This document shows, in pieces, positions 25,050-33,604 of a DNA stretch of 64,000 nucleotides. Each line of letters starts with the position of its first letter. Position 1 is the stretch's first letter. The notes under the pieces are model-generated. The model did not search any database. It saw only the letters and a list, made by a program, of their open reading frames with translations, and had not been told where the DNA came from. The position numbers were made by a program, and so were the translations under genes. Source of the stretch: Caldicellulosiruptor hydrothermalis 108 (GTDB lineage Bacteria; Bacillota; Thermoanaerobacteria; Caldicellulosiruptorales; Caldicellulosiruptoraceae); NCBI RefSeq assembly GCF_000166355.1, contig NC_014652.1, forward strand, positions 2,652,501 to 2,716,500, written 5' to 3'.

Positions 25050-25077
25050 CTTGAGGTTTCCCATTTATTTTGATTCA

Positions 25078-25341
25078 CTATGTCATAAAATCCACAGGAT
25101 TTTTTTCAATGCCAATTATTTGCCTTTCTGAGTACCAGGTATTTTGAAATTTGTAGATAATAACTGAATCTTCAGACAAATCCAGTATTCTTTCAAGTTC
25201 GAGAATTAGTCTTCTCAAAGTCCCCTCTGATATATTTCCTTCAAATACCGAATTTTGTACCCATGTAAGATATTGTCTGCATTTTTTCAAAGCTTTTGCC
25301 ACCCGTTTTTCATTGACATCATAAACAAGAATCACAAACAT
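25078..25341 (-). CDS. cas2: CRISPR adaptation endoribonuclease-fold protein Cas2
   Basis: The 87-residue protein has the ferredoxin fold with MFVILVYDVNEKRVAKALKKCRQYLTWVQNSVFEG, the standard Cas2 start (Asp in YDV) and VQNSVFEG. It forms the Cas1-Cas2 integrase that inserts new spacers. ATG at 25341 follows GTAGGAG; four further codons upstream overlap cas1. It is the last gene of the type I-B operon and overlaps the end region of cas1. Confidence 0.95.
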   Translation of the reverse strand: MFVILVYDVNEKRVAKALKKCRQYLTWVQNSVFEGNISEGTLRRLILELERILDLSEDSVIIYKFQNTWYSERQIIGIEKNPVDFMT

Positions 25342-25346
25342 AGCTC

Positions 25347-26339
25347 CTACCACCTTGCCACAAAAGGTTTGTATTCTATATTTTCTAAAAACAATTTTTG
25401 AAGCTTGTATGCCTCCATACGGATGAGCCTTTTGTAACTTACTTGAGTATTTAGTTTCGGATGCATTATAGTAGAGTAGAGCTTTTGGTTGTACTCAGAC
25501 ACAAATAGCTTTTTACCCTGGTCATTTAGAATAATTCCATTTAATTCCTTTTCAAAATGCTTTTCGCTTAGTACTTTCTTGTTTACAAGAGAAAATATCA
25601 CCCTGTCCACTATTATTGGTTTGAAAATTTCAGAAATATCCAAATTCAAAGAAAACTTACGCTGGTTTGTGGAATGAAGATACCCTATGCGCGGGTCAAG
25701 CTGTGTTTGGTAAATCTCCCCAAGAGTTGTGGCATACAATAGTGAATTACCAAAACTAATCAGCGCATTTATTCTGTCAAGAGGTGGATTTTTGCTCCTG
25801 CGGACAAATGTAAAATTTTCGTCATCCAGTATCTTATTAAAACACCTATAGTAGATTTCTCTTATATTCCCCTCCAAAGCCATAAGCGTATTTACATCAC
25901 TGCAGGCGCTTATGTTATGGCGCATTCTTTCGATAGTTTCTATCTCATCTTTTAACATATTTCCACGGGAATTGTAGTACCTCAGAACCACAAGCATGTT
26001 CAAAACAGCACCTTCAACAATTGACCTTGCAATGGTTATTCTTTTATTATAGTCGTTGTAAAATTCTACCTGCTTGAGTATTACAATGCCTGAGTTGTAA
26101 TGTTCGCGCGGGTAGTATGTACCAACGTAGTACTCATACCTGTTGAAAAAGTGTACACATATATTCTTTTCTGTCATGAACTCCAAAAATCTTTTGTTTA
26201 TGTCAACCTCTCCAAATATAAAAACTGATTCTATCTCTTCAACAGGAAAATACTTTTTGCCTTCATCTGTTTCAAACATGATGGTGTTATCTTTCCTTCT
26301 TAAAAATCCCGAATTGAAAACATAAAGGTCTTTTTTCAC
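25347..26339 (-). CDS. cas1: CRISPR integrase Cas1 (type I-B)
   Basis: The 330-residue protein has an N-terminal beta domain (MKKDLYVFNSGFLRRKDNTIMFETDEGKKYFPVEEIESVFIFGEV) and an all-helical catalytic domain with the conserved metal ligands: Glu in ALEGNIREIYY, His in IGYLHSTNQRKFSLNLDISEIFKP, and Asp/Glu in the segment that follows. It inserts spacers next to the leader together with Cas2, with Cas4 trimming the prespacer. It starts with GTG after GGGGTGA. It is the only cas1 in the window, so all four arrays must rely on it or on genes outside. Confidence 0.95.
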   Translation of the reverse strand: MKKDLYVFNSGFLRRKDNTIMFETDEGKKYFPVEEIESVFIFGEVDINKRFLEFMTEKNICVHFFNRYEYYVGTYYPREHYNSGIVILKQVEFYNDYNKRITIARSIVEGAVLNMLVVLRYYNSRGNMLKDEIETIERMRHNISACSDVNTLMALEGNIREIYYRCFNKILDDENFTFVRRSKNPPLDRINALISFGNSLLYATTLGEIYQTQLDPRIGYLHSTNQRKFSLNLDISEIFKPIIVDRVIFSLVNKKVLSEKHFEKELNGIILNDQGKKLFVSEYNQKLYSTIMHPKLNTQVSYKRLIRMEAYKLQKLFLENIEYKPFVARW

Positions 26340-26385
26340 TTCAAATCACCCCGAAAAGTTTTTTTGCGGACAATGGACTTGTTTT

Positions 26386-26883
26386 TCAAGCAAAACAATA
26401 TTCCCTGTAAGCACACTTTGGACAATATCGGCATGTGGCTGCAGGAGGCGGACTTTCTTTTTCAATTATAGTTTCTATCTCAGCTATCATCTTTTCCAAT
26501 TTTTCTTCTTCCTCAGCTGTCAGAACAACCTCTTCTTTTTTTCTTTCCTCTGGATAAAAAAGCACTCCTTTTGCTGAAATTCCTGCTTCTTTTAGTAGCT
26601 TTATATAAAACAAAAGCTGATACCTTGATGCTTCTTTGAACCTTGAAGACTTCTTTGTTTCACCAATCACTATCTCATCTTTGTCCTGATACAGAATGTC
26701 AAACACTGCATTGCCGAATTTTATTTCCTTCTGATCTTTCCTGTAATAATACTCATGAAGAAACCTGCCAAGCACAATGTTATCGTCGTTCTCATCTGGC
26801 AAGATGCTATGTGCCATGAGCCACACCTGTCTTTTGCAGATGTTGTAATACCAGATGTAAACACCTGTCATGTATATATCCAT
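26386..26883 (-). CDS. cas4: CRISPR adaptation nuclease Cas4
   Basis: The 165-residue RecB-like nuclease has a conserved N-terminal cysteine (YYNICKRQVWLM), the PD-(D/E)XK core (AVFDILYQDKDEIVIGETKKSS: Asp, Glu, Lys) and three C-terminal cysteines (CRYCPKCAYREYC) that together hold a 4Fe-4S cluster. It trims prespacers and selects the PAM side. The ATG at 26883 is used because everything further upstream overlaps cas3 in another frame. It lies between cas3 and cas1. Confidence 0.9.
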   Translation of the reverse strand: MDIYMTGVYIWYYNICKRQVWLMAHSILPDENDDNIVLGRFLHEYYYRKDQKEIKFGNAVFDILYQDKDEIVIGETKKSSRFKEASRYQLLFYIKLLKEAGISAKGVLFYPEERKKEEVVLTAEEEEKLEKMIAEIETIIEKESPPPAATCRYCPKCAYREYCFA

Positions 26884-26911
26884 TTTCAAAACACCATCCT
26901 GTTTCTTAAAC

Positions 26912-29335
26912 TCAGGCAAAAATAATATGGTCGTTTGGGTCATACACAAATCCTGTCTTAGAGCTATAGTATCGCTGGCAGGATGTGGGTGGCAAAGATA
27001 ATATTCCTTTTTCTTCATCAAAAATCTGGGCGTATTTTAATGGCACAGAAATTGTGTATTCAAAAAGGATATTTTTGAGTTCAAGGTAGATTTCTCTTCG
27101 TTTGTAATAATCTTTTATGGAAAAAGAGTTTATATACCTTTGATAAGCATCTTCTATTTCTTCATTGTTTCTTATGATGACGCTGACATACCCACCCCGC
27201 TGCTGGATAAGACTAAACCTTGAGATTGTGAGCTCTTCCTTTTCCAGAATACTGTCAAACTTTAAAAGCCTTATTGCCTTCAAAAACTCTTCAGACTTTT
27301 TAAATGATTTATTTTCTTTTATCATCCTGAAATAATTATCAATCAGCATACCATAGTCTCTTTCTTCCACTTCGGGATGCTTCAAAAGAAGTCCTCTTGA
27401 TATTTCAATTGCCGTGTTGCCATAAACTCTTTTTGCAAAGGTTATGCCACTTTCATCTTTCATGTTTACAACCAGCACATTGCCCTGGCTTTTTTCATTG
27501 TGCCTATTGCACCTTCCTGCACACTGGATTATTGAATCAATAGGAGCTATGTCTCTTACTACACAATCAAAGTCAAGGTCTACCCCTGCCTCAATCACCT
27601 GAGTTGAAACAACAATGGGTTTTGCTCCGCTTTCTAACATTTTTTCTATTTTCTTTATAATATCTTTTCTATCTTTTGGTACAAGGCTTGCTGAAAGGTA
27701 AATAACCTCTTTATTTTTGAGGTTGTTTTTTATGCCATTGTAGATTTGATGCGACTGATTTATGGTGTTGGCAACAATCAAAAACGATTTTTCGTCTTCA
27801 TATACCTCTTGTAAGAAGAAATCCACAAATTCAGCTACTTTTAAATCGCTGTGGTGATACATAAGCTTTGTTCTGTTAAAAATTGAATAGTCACAAAACC
27901 CTGCAAGCTCACAAGCATCTTCGAATATAAGCGGTTTTGTGGCTGTCATGAGAATAATCTTGCACCTGAAAAGCTGTGTCAGTTTTCTCAAGACCTCTTC
28001 AACAAGCGGCAAAAGCTCAACATCAATTGCCTGAATCTCATCAAGGAGCAGTACTGAGTCGTAAAAAGTATGGAATTTTTTGAGCATCCTGTTTCTGTTT
28101 GAAATTAAAGTTTCAAGCAGCTGGACAAATGTTGTCACTACAAACCCAGATGTCCAGTTTTCTATAAAGCACTCTGAAGCAACTTTTTCAAATACAGTAA
28201 TTTCATCTGTAATTTCTTTCAAAGCTTCTTCTTTCCCCCTGTACTCAACATCAGTTAAATGATGGTGTTTTAACAAGTACCTGTCTCTGTTTTTTTCAAA
28301 ATCTTCTATTGCCTCAAATAGATTTTCGACAACATGGTAGTTTTGGTCTATTATAGAGGTAAACGGAAGAGCATATATTATCCTTCCAGACTTTTTCAAA
28401 ATCTCTTTCAGTTTTAATGCTGCAAAAACTCCTGCCAAAGTCTTTCCTGTACCAGTTGGTGTTGTGATTGAAAATATATCTTTCTCTTTGTTCTTTTCAA
28501 TATTTGAAAGCACAGCCTCAAACACACTTTGCCTTATTCTCTGCAGATTTTTGTCCTGAGTTGGTTTGATAACTTTGTCTCTTACCACAATAAGTCTATC
28601 TGACGAAGCATAGCAAGGAAACAGTAACTTGTAATTTGCAGCCGACATCTTGTCTGCCCATATGAGAAGAGAATACAACTTTTGCTGGGCAAAATAAAGC
28701 TCAGTTCCATCTTTGAAAGCCTGCGGTATCACACCAATCAAGCGAATGCCATATTCAATTCTTTTAAGATATCTTAGAATATCCTCTATAAAACCCCTTT
28801 GCTGTGCCAAAAACTTTTCAAATTCGTTGCCAAGTCCAATTTTTTCAAGCAAAGGCTTTATATCTTCAGCGTTGCACCTCAAATCCTCAATCTGAACATA
28901 GGCATCATCTATTTTCTGAACAAGGTTTATATCTGCCTTGAAATCTCCTTTAAATTTTTCTGGCAGGTTCTTGCTAATATCCTTGACATCTCCGTGATGG
29001 TGAAGAATGCAAGCGTAAATCAAAAGAGATATGACTTCATCTAAAGAAGCTGGGGGGTTCATCTGTTGTAAGCACAGTCCTTTCTTTTGCATCCAGCAAA
29101 AGACTCCAAAGATGGCTGATAAAAAACCATGCTGTGAATGCTTGCTTGATACACCGCTAAGATGACTTTGAAAAAATGTTGTAAATTTCCCAAAGTCATG
29201 ACAAAGACATATAATTTGCAGTGCTTCTTTTTCCCAGTTCTTAAGCTCAACATTTGCCTCCATAGCATAGTGATAAACTTCAAGAAGGTGATCATAAAGA
29301 AGCTTATCAGGATTTTTGTGAGAATAATACTCCAT
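26912..29335 (-). CDS. cas3: CRISPR nuclease-helicase Cas3 (HD plus SF2 helicase)
   Basis: The 807-residue protein has an HD nuclease domain (LLYDHLLEVYHY, CLCHDFGKFTTFFQ) over about 1-230 and a superfamily 2 helicase: Walker A TTPTGTGKTLAG, DEAD-like box LLLDEIQAID, motif III MTATKP, and motif VI around IIQCAGRCNRHN. Cascade recruits it to unwind and degrade target DNA. It starts at ATG 29335 after AAGGTGGG. A terminator hairpin separates it from cas5, so its level may be lower than that of the effector genes. Confidence 0.95.
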   Translation of the reverse strand: MEYYSHKNPDKLLYDHLLEVYHYAMEANVELKNWEKEALQIICLCHDFGKFTTFFQSHLSGVSSKHSQHGFLSAIFGVFCWMQKKGLCLQQMNPPASLDEVISLLIYACILHHHGDVKDISKNLPEKFKGDFKADINLVQKIDDAYVQIEDLRCNAEDIKPLLEKIGLGNEFEKFLAQQRGFIEDILRYLKRIEYGIRLIGVIPQAFKDGTELYFAQQKLYSLLIWADKMSAANYKLLFPCYASSDRLIVVRDKVIKPTQDKNLQRIRQSVFEAVLSNIEKNKEKDIFSITTPTGTGKTLAGVFAALKLKEILKKSGRIIYALPFTSIIDQNYHVVENLFEAIEDFEKNRDRYLLKHHHLTDVEYRGKEEALKEITDEITVFEKVASECFIENWTSGFVVTTFVQLLETLISNRNRMLKKFHTFYDSVLLLDEIQAIDVELLPLVEEVLRKLTQLFRCKIILMTATKPLIFEDACELAGFCDYSIFNRTKLMYHHSDLKVAEFVDFFLQEVYEDEKSFLIVANTINQSHQIYNGIKNNLKNKEVIYLSASLVPKDRKDIIKKIEKMLESGAKPIVVSTQVIEAGVDLDFDCVVRDIAPIDSIIQCAGRCNRHNEKSQGNVLVVNMKDESGITFAKRVYGNTAIEISRGLLLKHPEVEERDYGMLIDNYFRMIKENKSFKKSEEFLKAIRLLKFDSILEKEELTISRFSLIQQRGGYVSVIIRNNEEIEDAYQRYINSFSIKDYYKRREIYLELKNILFEYTISVPLKYAQIFDEEKGILSLPPTSCQRYYSSKTGFVYDPNDHIIFA

Positions 29336-29385
29336 ACAAATCCCACCTTTTTGATAATATATAAAAACTTTTTTGACAAAACAAG

Positions 29386-29417
29386 AAAAACGCCATCTGG
29401 GCTATCCCCCAAATGGC
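29386..29417 (-). terminator. Terminator-like hairpin inside the cas operon, between cas5 and cas3
   Basis: On the minus strand GCCATTTGGGGGATAGCCC pairs back on itself ending in ATGGC, then TTTTTCTTG. It sits 10 bases after the cas5 stop and about 50 bases before the cas3 start. Confidence 0.7.
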
Positions 29418-29427
29418 AAAAGATTTT

Positions 29428-30180
29428 TTACATCACACAAATGCATTCTTTTCTGTCACCTGAAAATTCTTTTATATAATACACCTTGTCCTGCGCACTG
29501 CTATCCAAATCTACCCAGATAGGATTGAGATTTTCGTCGTGAATATACGTCTTGACCTTTGTGGCAAACCTATCTTTGTCAAAATCGCACGGCATCCTGT
29601 CTTTCATAAGAGCAAGAGAAGAAGCAGACTCTAACTCTAAGCTTAGAGATTTTATTAAGCCTGCATCAAGCACAGTTAAAATACCTGCCCTGCTGTCTTC
29701 CCACCTGCAGGCTTCAAATTCACCCAAAAACTCAGTTTTTGCAGCAAACGGAGCACTGCCAAAGTATATCGGAAATTCTGACTTGCCACTTTCAAGCCTT
29801 GCCCTCAAGAGAGAATATATCTTCTCATCTTTTGGCATAACAAAAACTCTAAAACCTACAAATCCATTGTATCCAGCCAAGATCTCAAGCGGCACCTGTG
29901 TGTGGGTATTTGGATTTTTTAGTTCATTTACAGTTGTTGCTTTTATATAGTTCACCGTCTGTACAATCTTATATGTCCTTTCTATCTTTTGTACTGCAAT
30001 CAAAAGGTTTTCTGCTGAGAGCACCTCATAATAACTATCCCTCTCAAAACCCAAGATAGCTGCAACCATACCTTCAATCACAGTCCTCGGTGGCACCAGA
30101 TACGAAAGCGATGATGAGTTTGTATAAAATTTTCTAAAGTGGGCAAACTTGCCTTTGAGGTCAAACACTAAAAATTTCAT
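29428..30180 (-). CDS. cas5: Type I-B Cascade subunit Cas5
   Basis: The 250-residue RAMP begins MKFLVFDLKGKFAHFRKFYTN, then SSLSYLVPPRTVIEGMVAAILG, the standard N-terminal strand and helix of Cas5 (Cas5h). It caps the 5' handle of the crRNA in the Cascade complex. It starts at an ATG after AAGGTGAG and lies 21 bases behind cas7. A terminator hairpin follows it. Confidence 0.93.
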   Translation of the reverse strand: MKFLVFDLKGKFAHFRKFYTNSSSLSYLVPPRTVIEGMVAAILGFERDSYYEVLSAENLLIAVQKIERTYKIVQTVNYIKATTVNELKNPNTHTQVPLEILAGYNGFVGFRVFVMPKDEKIYSLLRARLESGKSEFPIYFGSAPFAAKTEFLGEFEACRWEDSRAGILTVLDAGLIKSLSLELESASSLALMKDRMPCDFDKDRFATKVKTYIHDENLNPIWVDLDSSAQDKVYYIKEFSGDRKECICVM

Positions 30181-30201
30181 TTTCTTCTCACCTTGTTCTT
30201 C

Positions 30202-31086
30202 CTAAACTTCTTCAAGCTCAAAAGTACCAAATGCATCTTTAAAGTCCACAACATTGCCATCGCAAACAAGGCAAAGGTCGGGGTGCTTGAAATAGTAAAT
30301 CTTTGAAATTACATCCTTGTTCTTATGCAAAAACTCAACCAGGGCTGTGATGTCAAGCTGAACGTCTTCAATTTTTCGCGGTTTTTCGACAACCTCAATG
30401 AGTTTAATGTAATCTCTGAGGTCTCCAAGCAAGGTCTTATCATCTACATACTCTACTCTCATGTAAAGCCTCGGATACTGACCTATCTTGCTTCTGGTTG
30501 CCTGAAGTGGAATTGCTTCTTTCATTGCTCTATCCAAAAACTTTAGGTCATCTTCTGTAAGTCTAGTCTCTTTTGCTCTTCTTGCGCTCACTATTCCAGA
30601 AAAAGCTATGAAAGAGTATTTCACTCTGTAGTCTTTGCCTATAGCACCCTGCTGTTTTTTCTCATCGCTTGCAAAATGGCTTGTGATAGATGCTTCTAAA
30701 AGCTCAACCTTGTTCAGAGAATATCCCCAGTTGAACTGTACAGGCCCGATGTAAGTTCTCGTCTCTTTCTTAATAGGTATTGTTGCACCAAAAAGCCTTA
30801 TGTCAATGAAGGTCTCAAGCTCGTCGATGTCTTCTCCTACGCTTTTGATTACTTCTTCTGGCTTTACGCTCTTGCCTTCAATCTTTCGAACATAAATTGG
30901 AATACCCTGGTCGTCTGCATAATCACGGATATACCTTTTTACACGAACATCTGACACAAGGTTTATCTCTTTTTCCCAATCCATCCTTGGTCGATTTTCC
31001 TCATCTGGGTCACCGTTTGGATTGCAAAGCTTAGCATCATAGGTAAACAAAATCTCGCTGTTCTTATCAATAATCTTCTTTTCCAT
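30202..31086 (-). CDS. cas7: Type I-B Cascade backbone subunit Cas7 (Csh2)
   Basis: The 294-residue protein has the Csh2 start SEILFTYDAKLCNPNGDPDEENRPRMD, with the NPNGDP motif, then VSDVRVKRYIRDY and IDIRLFGATIPI. Several copies coat the crRNA spacer in Cascade. It starts at ATG 31086 after GGAGGG and lies between cas8b and cas5, as in typical I-B operons. Confidence 0.95.
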   Translation of the reverse strand: MEKKIIDKNSEILFTYDAKLCNPNGDPDEENRPRMDWEKEINLVSDVRVKRYIRDYADDQGIPIYVRKIEGKSVKPEEVIKSVGEDIDELETFIDIRLFGATIPIKKETRTYIGPVQFNWGYSLNKVELLEASITSHFASDEKKQQGAIGKDYRVKYSFIAFSGIVSARRAKETRLTEDDLKFLDRAMKEAIPLQATRSKIGQYPRLYMRVEYVDDKTLLGDLRDYIKLIEVVEKPRKIEDVQLDITALVEFLHKNKDVISKIYYFKHPDLCLVCDGNVVDFKDAFGTFELEEV

Positions 31087-31106
31087 CTTTCATCAGCCCT
31101 CCTATT

Positions 31107-33173
31107 TTAATTAGATGTATCCTGAGAGTTTGAAGAAGCATTTAATATAACCTTTTGAGTTTTGTATGCATAACCTGAGAGAATGTAAAAAAGAGTTTCA
31201 TACTTGTCAAGCTTCCATGAATCTATGTGCTTGTCTAAAAGCCTCTTCATCTCGGCAAAAATCATCTCGGTGTATGGCAAAATCTTTTCCTGCCTCAGCT
31301 TGTTGTGAACATCATTGCACAGTCTTATAAGCTTTGGCTTGTCAATCCCATTGTAATTTATCTTGTTCAAAATTGGTTTGTGCCCAGCAGAGTCGTCTTG
31401 CCTATCTTTGGTAGCAAGATATTGTTTTGCTCCTATCTCGCCAATCAAAACTCCAAGCAAAAACAGAGCTGTCTTTGGCTCATCATAATTCATTTGTTGA
31501 ATATAGCTTTTGAGATCGTCGGACAAATTCAGCTGCGCAACATCCATCCCTCTTTTCACCTCCAGACAATCCAAAATTTCTAAAAATCTTATAACAAAAA
31601 CCATTCTGATAACCATTGAAGCAATGTCGTTTCCTATAAACTTTGAAAGGTTATACCCTTCTTTCCCGTAAACAACAACACCTACTGCCTTTATGAAGTT
31701 TTCTATGAGAACATCTCTTGCTATTCTCTTGCCAGAAAAAATAGCATCGTAGATGTTCAAAAGCCTTTGCGATTCTTTGCTCTCACTTATGTTTTTGAGC
31801 CTTATTGGGACGCTGTAATAGATGCTTTCAAGGGAAATCTTAAAAGAAGGGTCATTCCCAATGAGGTCAGTATATTGAGAAAAAACTTTTGATGCTGCAT
31901 TGTAAATTTTGTCGAAAATTGAAGGATTGATGTCGGGTATAAACCTTATTATCTTTGTACTTGCTTGTGCTTCTCTGTAAAAAATCAGGTTCAGTAAAAA
32001 ATAGTGGTTTTGGTCGAAATATGAAAGAAAGTTGTATATATCATCTCGCAGTTTTTCCAGGCTGTTATAGTTCCATGCAGTGTTCAACGAATTCGTGATA
32101 TTTTGGGAAAGTTCTTCTAAATAGTTTTTTGTTAGCTTTGCACTTGTGTAAACAAAAGTTGGCAGAACATATACATCAAAAGAGCCAAGCTGGGTTTTAA
32201 GTTTATTTCTTAAAAATATATCTCCTGCCACAAGCTTTAAAAGACATTTTTCGCATACAGTTATGTTCTTGGCATAGTTCTTTTGGTCAAGATAAGATGC
32301 AAATATATTCTGGTTTGTCGTAAAATATTTAAACTTTGTCTTTTTAAATCCTTCGAATGATAAGTTATCTGTGTCCAAACATATATAACATATATTACCT
32401 TCTTTTTGCTTCTTTTTAGTCTTTTCTGTGCCTTTTTTGACCTGGCGTTTGTATGCAATAACAGCGTCAATATACTCTGGATAGCTTGTCAAAGGCTTTC
32501 CATCAACGCAAAGTACATATAAGCCTATTTGCTGAGGTTTTAGCTCTGTTAATTTCTTTAATCCATTTGTACATTCCTTTGTAAAAATATCTCTCAATTG
32601 CTTAAAAATCTTATCTGTTGATTTTGCATTGTTAATTAGTTCTTTGTAAATCTGTGATAGCGGCTTTTCAGTCAATCTCTTGTTGTCATTTACCACTATA
32701 TTGTCAGTATCTAAAAAATAAACGTATTTTTTCTCTATCTTCTGCTGCAAATACCTCTTTTCTTCATCGATAAGTTCAGAAGACTTGCTTAGATATTCTT
32801 TGACTTTGACAAAATACATATCCAATATTTTTTTACATATGTCAGATACTACAGGTATTTCACATTCAACAAGGTTTGGAATGGTTTCTGTTAGAAAATA
32901 TGCAAAAGATGTCGTAGAAGCAAACCATTGTGACGAATTTGCCCCTTCTGCCGAACCAACATAAACATATTTTTTAGCAGTTTCATCATCAATTTCTTCA
33001 GCACAGTCTATATTAATCTTTTTCTCATTTGTAGAAAAGTCAATTTTTGCAACATATCTCTTTTCATCCCCAGATGGAACCTCAATATCTTCTGTAAGAA
33101 CAGATAAATAGGCATCATTTCCAGATGCATCACCAATTAGAACATCACCAATCTCAACTATTTCCTCTATCAA
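31107..33173 (-). CDS. cas8b: Type I-B large subunit Cas8b (Csh1)
   Basis: The 688-residue protein has a zinc-finger-like segment made of ICYICLD and, about 35 residues on, TVCEKCLLKL (two CxxC pairs), found in Csh1-type Cas8b. The rest is helical, with AKQYLATKDRQDD and a C-terminal small-subunit-like helical part, which in I-B is usually fused. It recognises the PAM and recruits Cas3. The TTG at 33173 is preceded by GAGGTGAG. It heads the operon cas8b-cas7-cas5-cas3-cas4-cas1-cas2. Confidence 0.9.
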   Translation of the reverse strand: MIEEIVEIGDVLIGDASGNDAYLSVLTEDIEVPSGDEKRYVAKIDFSTNEKKINIDCAEEIDDETAKKYVYVGSAEGANSSQWFASTTSFAYFLTETIPNLVECEIPVVSDICKKILDMYFVKVKEYLSKSSELIDEEKRYLQQKIEKKYVYFLDTDNIVVNDNKRLTEKPLSQIYKELINNAKSTDKIFKQLRDIFTKECTNGLKKLTELKPQQIGLYVLCVDGKPLTSYPEYIDAVIAYKRQVKKGTEKTKKKQKEGNICYICLDTDNLSFEGFKKTKFKYFTTNQNIFASYLDQKNYAKNITVCEKCLLKLVAGDIFLRNKLKTQLGSFDVYVLPTFVYTSAKLTKNYLEELSQNITNSLNTAWNYNSLEKLRDDIYNFLSYFDQNHYFLLNLIFYREAQASTKIIRFIPDINPSIFDKIYNAASKVFSQYTDLIGNDPSFKISLESIYYSVPIRLKNISESKESQRLLNIYDAIFSGKRIARDVLIENFIKAVGVVVYGKEGYNLSKFIGNDIASMVIRMVFVIRFLEILDCLEVKRGMDVAQLNLSDDLKSYIQQMNYDEPKTALFLLGVLIGEIGAKQYLATKDRQDDSAGHKPILNKINYNGIDKPKLIRLCNDVHNKLRQEKILPYTEMIFAEMKRLLDKHIDSWKLDKYETLFYILSGYAYKTQKVILNASSNSQDTSN

Positions 33174-33199
33174 TAGCCTCTCACCTCACTTTTATGTTA

Positions 33200-33228
33200 A
33201 TTATACCAATTTTATTTTCAAGATACAA
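33200..33228 (-). promoter_or_regulatory. Promoter of the type I-B cas operon
   Basis: On the minus strand TTGTAT (33223-33228) and TATAAT (33200-33205) are 17 bases apart, 27 bases before the start codon of cas8b. Confidence 0.7.
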
Positions 33229-33303
33229 CCAAATTTTGAACTTGCAATCCTCGTTACTTAGTACACTTTTTAATTTTACATACCATCATTTAATTTTTAA
33301 GGT

Positions 33304-33322
33304 CAAATTTTATGCGAAGTTA
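33304..33322 (-). promoter_or_regulatory. Shared motif AACTTCGCATAAAATTT upstream of the cas operon
   Basis: Read on the minus strand it is AACTTCGCATAAAATTTG, about 75 bases upstream of the cas8b promoter. The same core occurs at 50678-50694, 58853-58868 and 59010-59028, always in sense orientation to the next gene. Probably a binding site for a common regulator. Confidence 0.6.
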
Positions 33323-33422
33323 ATTAGCTTTATATGTCATTTTTTTCATTTTATATTATTTTTGCTTGTGCAAAAATTGACATTTTTAATTATGTACTTT
33401 GTGATTTGTGACGTATTATGAC

Positions 33423-33604
33423 TTTTGTATTTACCAATTGCTGTCGACCTGTAATCCCCCCAAAAACCCCCGGGGATCGACAGCAAAAGGTAAATTCTGG
33501 TATGTGTTGACTTTCAAGAGCTTGTGGAGTATAATAGAAATAACATACAGCAGCTTGAAAACTTAACCATTTGTTCCTTGTAAGATTTCTCAAGCCATCT
33601 ACGG
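33423..33604 (+). promoter_or_regulatory. CRISPR leader of array 2
   Basis: It has the same plan as the leader at 15608. The inverted repeat has one mismatch. TTGACT (33507-33512) and TATAAT (33530-33535) are 17 bases apart. The conserved end includes CTTAACCATTTGTTCCTTGT. It diverges from the cas operon. Confidence 0.9.

Noticed and set aside
26884-27021. Longer N-terminus for Cas4 reaching into cas3
   Set aside because: The added residues are cas3 codons in another frame. The Cas4 fold begins at MDIYMTGVYIW with its own start at 26883.
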